Assembly: GCF_000276665.1 (NCBI RefSeq)
Contig: NW_004955484.1
Span: 4,117,541 to 4,181,540 of the forward strand
From: Chinchilla lanigera
Taxonomy: Eukaryota > Chordata > Mammalia > Rodentia > Chinchillidae
Reading direction: 5' to 3'
Length of the DNA stretch: 64,000 nt
Shown here: positions 58,510 to 64,000 of the stretch, one piece after another
Numbering within the stretch: position 1 is the stretch's first letter
Layout: every line of letters starts with the position of its first letter
The notes under the pieces: generated by a model
The model's input: the letters and a program-made list of their open reading frames with translations, nothing else
What the model was told of the DNA's origin: nothing
Databases searched by the model: none
Made by a program: the position numbers and the translations under genes

Positions 58510-58800
58510 TTACCCTGTTCCTGGAAGTGTCGGTTCAAATGCCATTTCCCATTGGAAACCAAGCCTTCTCTGATCACGCAGAACAAAGCAGGCCCCTATT
58601 ATCTGCCATTATAATGCCTTGTACTACTCAGTACTTGACATGATTTTCTACTGATTTAGTGGTAATAATTTAATTAAATATATGTCTTCTCTGGTAACTT
58701 CGTGGAGCAGAGACTATATTTTTCATGTTCAACACCATCACCAGCTAGAGAAAAAACTGGCACAAAGGAAGGGCACAACAAACATTTGTTACTGATATGC
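58510..58800 (+). repeat. L2-like LINE 3' end
   Basis: L2 order is visible: 'ggttcaaatgccatttccca', 'aaccaagccttctctgatca', 'tgcctt gtactactcagtac', 'gtggagcagagactatattt' and 'acaacaaacatttgttactg'. Strongly diverged but in the right order. Confidence 0.65.
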
Positions 58801-59394
58801 TCCAAAGTCTCCAGTCTCAACTCCCTGGTGGAATCCTGTTTTATTTCTGTGCCACTGAAGGTAGGATGTGTCTTATATCTGAGATTATGACACTAAACAT
58901 TGCCAGGAGCCCTTTTCTACCTTGCTCTGATGCTGATCTTTGCTGTTTCCAAGACAGGTTACAGTATATGCTTTCTTCCATTCAGATAGGGAATGGATCC
59001 CACAATTGGGCAGAATGATACCTAGAGATTATTTTGCTCTTTGAAATAAATGCTGTTTTTAGGCACTTCTTCCTAGGCTCAGAAAGCAGATCCTTAGGTA
59101 GGAGTGAGGGTTTATCTAAAGAAATAAGAAGGAACTAGGAATCACAGCATCACATAGATACTCAAAACAGTTGGATCATAAACCAGTTGTCTAAGTTTAT
59201 AGATATAAAAATAAAGTCCCTATTCCTAAGAGTGCTAGGACAGATATAAACTAAGTTACAAACTTCTGTGATCCTCCTGGAAAGACACAGATCCTTTGCT
59301 GTCTGTGTCTATTCTTCCTTTCTGATATCATGAAAGAATCTCTAGCAAGACACGTGACCATCCAGGAAGACAATAACGTGCTCCCCAGTACCCT
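58801..59394. other. No recognised gene
   Basis: Unique-looking DNA without coding frames of note. Confidence 0.35.
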
Positions 59395-59748
59395 TGTTAT
59401 AGTTTGGTTCTGGATGTCCCCCCAAAGCTTCATGCAGTCATGGGGTGGTCTATGATTGATTCATGGTCCAATGATGGAATTATGGATGTGAGTGCTACAC
59501 CCGCCCTGAGGTGGATAGTTTGCATAAATGTAAGGGAGGGAAAGAGGCTGCTTGCCCTTTTTGCTCTTGTTGTTTTTGCTGTCTTCCCCCACCATGAACT
59601 GTTGCCCTCTGCCATGTGCCACTCTGCCTTGGAGCCAGCCTAATATGGACTGAAATCTCCACAAATTGTAAGCTAAATAAACCTTTCCTTCCTTAATTCT
59701 AGGTGTCCAGTATTTTGTCTCAGCAATGAGAGAAAAGTAACTAAGACA
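59395..59748 (+). mobile_element. Solo LTR, MaLR type
   Basis: Forward copy of the LTR at 19520-19887: begins TGTTATAGTTTGG, has 'agctaaataaacctttcctt' (AATAAA signal) and ends AACTAAGACA. No matching 5-bp flanks were seen, so they have mutated or an end is slightly misplaced. Confidence 0.75.
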
Positions 59749-60419
59749 ATGCTTTAAAGAAAAGTGCGGCCTTCTGACTAATCTATCAAATAAGCTATGA
59801 GAAAAGGTGATGCTGTGTTCTTACAGACAAGGGACATGGCCTTCTGGCTACATACCTGCATCGGCTGGGTGAAATGTTGTCAAGGGTGAACGCTGTGAAC
59901 CATGCAAATGAGGGTATGGCCCTGGAGATGACACAGCAGAGGAAGGAGTCCAGTGTCAGCCCTATATTGCTTGGCTCCAGATAATATATGAGAGAAAAAT
60001 TTTCATCATATTTAAACCACATTAATTTGAGTTCTTCAAATTAATTCCCAATCCTACATCCTAACTAGTAGTCCTAGAAATGAGGAATGATGGAAAAGCA
60101 CATAACCTAATGGTTAAAAATCTAAACTGGCTTTCATACTTGAGTGTTATGGGAGTGCATGCCTACGTGGGGCCTGCAGCCATGTTTGTTAAATTTTCCC
60201 TGCTTAGTTTTAAGTCTTTTGCTCTTGTACCTCTGTGCTCACAATCCCAAGAGCTCCTGAAAAGTTTTCACCCCTGACCACCATAGAAAACTAACAATCT
60301 TCTCACATTAAAGTTCTTTTGTGGTGTGTCTAATGTTATCAGGACAGGGTAAGGATAGTTCTGCATGCTTCTTCTCTGGAAAATTATAGTAAAACAGTAA
60401 GGCTCTGGTTGGAATTTAT
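59749..60419. other. No recognised gene
   Basis: No gene or named element. The + frame 60080-60277 is not supported. Confidence 0.35.
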
Positions 60420-60700
60420 TCCAGGAATTCAAGGATTATTAGCTTATTATTAATAATTATTAATATAAATTATCAATATTAACAATTGGTTACTGATATA
60501 ATCATTAATATTAATAGATAATTTATTATTAATATTAATACCATGACATATTATACTGTGATATAACATAATGTGTTATTATATTCTATATTATAACATA
60601 TTACAATATAATGTTATATTCTGTTATATTATAATAATATAATTATTATTAATTATAATTATTAATTTATTGATATTATGAATTACAGTGACAGATCAAC
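60420..60700. repeat. AT-rich palindromic low-complexity stretch
   Basis: Over 85 percent A+T by eye, with many TTAATATTAAT- and ATAATATTAT-type units able to pair with themselves ('attattaataattattaat', 'tattatattataacatatta'). Confidence 0.8.
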
Positions 60701-62149
60701 CTAGTATGTGGTGAAATATACTAGGGAAGGCAAGGCCTTATTCACAACATAATCAAATAGGAGTAAGTTTATATTATATAACAATGTAAATTATATAAGT
60801 CCAGTGTCAAAACTGCAATAGGATTTGTTTTTGAACTTGCAAAAATGATTCTAAAGTTCATCTAGAAAATAACGTTACATGCCTATGAGGTGAAACTAAC
60901 ACTTAGGAACACACAAGGATTGAAAGTTAGTGAATAAAAATAGATATAGCAGACATGTACTAATCTAGAGAAAGACGGCATAGCTATGTTAGTACCTTAC
61001 AGTGACTTTAAGACAGAAAACACTATTAGCCATTCTTCCACTGATAGGCATTTGTGTTGTTTCCAAGAAGCTCTGTATCATTTCTAGTGTTTTTTATTAT
61101 TTTTTATTCTCTTTAATTGTTTTATCAATCTTGCATTCTTACATCTGGTAATCTGAGCAACTTCGTTGAATATAACAATATGTAATATAACAACCATTGT
61201 TAATTCCTATCATCTTGCTTTGAAATCCTGTATCATTTTTATTGTTTTTGTGTTGGTTTGTTTTTGTCTTTGTTCTTGTTATTTTGTTATATTTTTTCTC
61301 TTTAAAATAAAGAAAACATTGGGCATGTCCCATTTCAGTCAGTATGAGTAACATGAATTATCACTTAGAAATTTAGGATAAATTGTGCAACATCATTTTG
61401 AACACGTTGATCACAGGATCATAGTGTAGCCATACACCAAAAATGGACAAAAAACTAAAACAAGAGGGGTTGGTTTGGCATAAGGAGTGGGGCTGATGTT
61501 TTGACCCACACGAGTGTGAATGGTGGAGATCAGTAAGTCCTGGTATCTGAGGGAGCTGAATTATAATATTTGAAAGGTTTGCATGGAGCAAGGGGTAGAA
61601 ATCAGTGCTTCCCTGACACACATATACACACCCAGATGGCTGGACTCATGAAAGAATAAATTAGAAAAAAACGAACCTCGTGAGCAAAGAGATAACAAGC
61701 CTGTGGTCTTTGCCCAAACTTTAGATTAGTAATGGAAATGTCTCCTAGGAATAATAATAGCCCATATCACTGAGCACAGAATTTATTTTTTTATTTTACA
61801 CAGAATAGTAAAAAAGAACAATAACAAAATACCAACAACATAGACAAAAACAAAACAAAGCAAAAACAATGAAAATGATACAGGGTTTTGGAACAAAATA
61901 ATAAAAGTTCAGCATTTAAATACTATGTATTTAGACCAGTAACTCACAATCCAAAAAATTAAGTTAAAATTACTCCTGGTAGACTTATAAAATATTCACT
62001 ACAGAATTAGGGAAAGATGGTACTTAAAAACTGATTGCATCTAATATGTACAAACATTTAATAAAGGCATGGAAGATATTTAAAAACTCAAATCAAGCTT
62101 ATAGAGATAAAAGCCTTTAATGTTCAATCAAAATCTGCTGGATACAAGG
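60701..62149. other. AT-rich DNA, no recognised gene
   Basis: Parts such as 60800-61060 and 61760-62060 may be old L1 remnants, but I cannot place them. No coding region. Confidence 0.3.
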
Positions 62150-62320
62150 TGGACATGGTGATATATGCCTGTAATCCCAGCACTCAGGAGGCTGAGGCAA
62201 GAAGTTCACCATGAGTTGGAAGCCAGATGGACTACATAATGAGTTCAAGGCCAGCCTGAACTACATAGCAGGACCCTATCACCAGAAAAAAAAAAAGAAA
62301 AGAAAAAGAAAAGAAAGAAA
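62150..62320 (+). repeat. B1 SINE with internal duplication
   Basis: 'ggtggacatggtgatatatg', 'actacataatgagttcaagg', 'gaactacatagcaggaccct' and a long A/GA-rich tail. Confidence 0.85.
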
Positions 62321-62560
62321 GAAAATACATTAGATGCGGTTGGTTAGATTAGATAGTGCAGAAAACAGGTTAATTAATTTGAAGACATAGCAATAGAAGC
62401 TGTCCCAAAGGAAATACAAAGAAAAGGAAATTGGAACTAAACATATGGGATTGAGATGTCCTGGCTTCTTCATTTGCTAGCTGTGATACTTTGGGCAAAC
62501 ATTTAGGTGTTCTGAAACCCTATTCATTCACCTGGAAAATAAAGTAATGTGTAGAGTTGT

Positions 62561-62565
<5 letters not shown>

Positions 62566-62651
<86 letters not shown>

Positions 62652-62660
62652 TGTGTGTTT
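62566..62660. repeat. Compound (CT)n(GT)n microsatellite
   Basis: About 25 CT units passing directly into about 20 GT units with a single interruption. Confidence 0.97.
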
Positions 62661-63578
62661 TGTAGTTGCTCAACTAATGTGAACTTCTGTACCTTATTTG
62701 TGGATCTGATTGAATTTCTGGATTCATCAATAAAGCACTAGTTCATCAGTTTGCAAATATGGTATTATCATAACTAGGGGAAAGAGGTTGTAATACTAAA
62801 CTCCTCTAGAAATTTGGTTTCCTAACATCAAAGGAACTTGCTAGCAATGATCAAGTTTCAAAACTTTTTACCACAGAGAAAGCAGACACAATCCACTGTG
62901 TGCTTTTGAAGAGGTTGACAGTTGGAAGTTAGCCAAGTGAGGAAATGGTATGAACAAGAATCAAGCAGCCTGTCTCCAAATAAATACAACGTATTTCGTT
63001 CCTCATACATACCTCCCAGGGCTTGCTTTGTGCTTGTGCCTAGGAAGAAGCCTGAGTATCTCTTGCGCAGCACAGCTGTTATCTTGCTTTCCCGTAACTT
63101 AACACAGTGACTCTGGATCCCACTCTCGCAGAGCTCTCCAAGGATTCCAATTATCAGCACTGTTGCTGAAGTACTCTAGAAAGAATCCCCACTCTCGTGT
63201 TGTCATAAAGTGACTTCTAGAAGACTAACGGCTTTAGGGTATTGTGATCACCAGCATACAGAAGTCAAAAGTCCCAGGAAATTATCTGTGTCTCTGTAAT
63301 ACACGTTTTTGGAGCCATACAAGCACAGGGGACGAGAGAAGACAACTGGGCGACGATGGTGCTGTCCAAGGTGCTACCTTTGCCTCACCAAGGTGTTTAT
63401 GCAGCTCTCTAAGGTCTTGAGTCTGGCCTCAGAGCCATTGTTCTCCAATCAGATGCTAATAGCCTGACTGTGTTTTAAGCCTGATTTCCAGACACTTCCC
63501 TCATTCTCTCTTTGTTGAACTCAGGTCGCCAGAACTTGAACCTATCACCTAGTGTCCAAGTTCCTGCTTGTAAACTGC
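62661..63578. other. No recognised gene
   Basis: Unique-looking DNA. The minus frame 62858-63160 is unrecognised. Nothing else is seen. Confidence 0.35.
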
Positions 63579-63958
63579 TGTTACAGTTTACATCTAGAAT
63601 CCCCCCCTCAAACCCTCATAGGATCATAGGTGGGGCTTTTAGGAGGTGACTGGATCATAAAGGATAAATGTAACGTTAGGAGATGGAACCTGCTTGGAGC
63701 CCCTTGGGGGGTTGTAGCTCGGAATGGTATATCTCCCTCCTCCTTCCTCCCTGATCTCTCCCTCTCTTTCTCTTCTCTCTCTTCTCTCTTTCCTGACTCC
63801 CATACCATAAGTAAACCTCCTCTGCCAGGCCTCCCTGCCTTGTATCCAGCTAACTGTGGACTGAAACCTCTACAAACCATAAGCCAAAATAAACCATTCC
63901 TCCTTTAAGCTGTGGGTGTTGGATATAGAGTCCCAGCAACGGGAAAGTAACTAAACCA
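63579..63958 (+). mobile_element. MaLR-like LTR, forward, diverged
   Basis: About 380 bp from TGTTACAGTTTAC to GTAACTAAACCA, with 'agccaaaataaaccattcct' matching the polyadenylation part of the 59395-59748 LTR. It has a (CT)-rich insert at about 63735-63795. No clear target duplication. Confidence 0.65.
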
Positions 63959-64000
63959 TGTTATAGCCTGTAACTATGCCTCAAAATCCAGAGAATTCCA

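Overview
This is nuclear DNA of a rodent outside the mouse/rat group. Two SINE types recur on both strands: a tRNA-Ala-like ID element, often ending in a CCGGTACC box before the A-tail, and a B1/ID dimer in which the B1 half has an internal quasi-duplication. Their mix suggests a squirrel-, beaver- or kangaroo-rat-related lineage, but the species cannot be fixed from the window. Genes are split by introns with GT/AG borders, exons are small, and most of the sequence is SINE, L1, L2, MIR, MaLR-type LTR or simple repeat. One assembly gap (126 Ns) lies at 28052-28177.

Three loci can be supported, all read from the minus strand. (1) 21026-24124: nine coding exons in consistent phase give a 440-residue WD40 protein of the Groucho/TLE family, closest to TLE6/TLE7 and called TLE7 here. 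(2) 35115-36661: three exon-like blocks of a CC chemokine resembling CCL17. The signal-peptide exon and C-terminal exon look normal, but the middle exon has lost its 5' end, carries an in-frame stop next to the CC motif and lacks the third cysteine, so it is called a pseudogene. (3) 45539-52585 plus a CpG-rich promoter near 57.2 kb: a complete KRAB zinc-finger gene with 16 intact fingers, recognised as ZNF23.

Layout: 1-7 kb has no recognised gene but holds one copy of an unassigned ~0.7 kb repeat. 7-20 kb is repeats (ID/B1 SINEs, L1 ends, MaLR-like LTRs, second copy of the unassigned repeat). 21-24 kb is TLE7. 24-32 kb is repeats plus the GGT/GAT tract with the gap. 32.7-34.4 kb holds one unassigned candidate exon on + and an orphan CpG island. 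35-36.7 kb is the chemokine relic. 38.4-42.1 kb is an old L1 broken by later insertions and a MaLR element. 45-57.3 kb is ZNF23. 57.4-64 kb is mostly gene-free, with L2, LTRs, an AT-rich palindromic stretch and a CT/GT microsatellite.

The TLE7 and ZNF23 products would both act in transcriptional repression (a Groucho-type beta-propeller; a KRAB repressor), but nothing here shows that they act together. From memory, TLE7 and ZNF23 both belong to the region matching human 16q22, whereas human CCL17 lies at 16q21. The chemokine relic between them is therefore the most interesting item.
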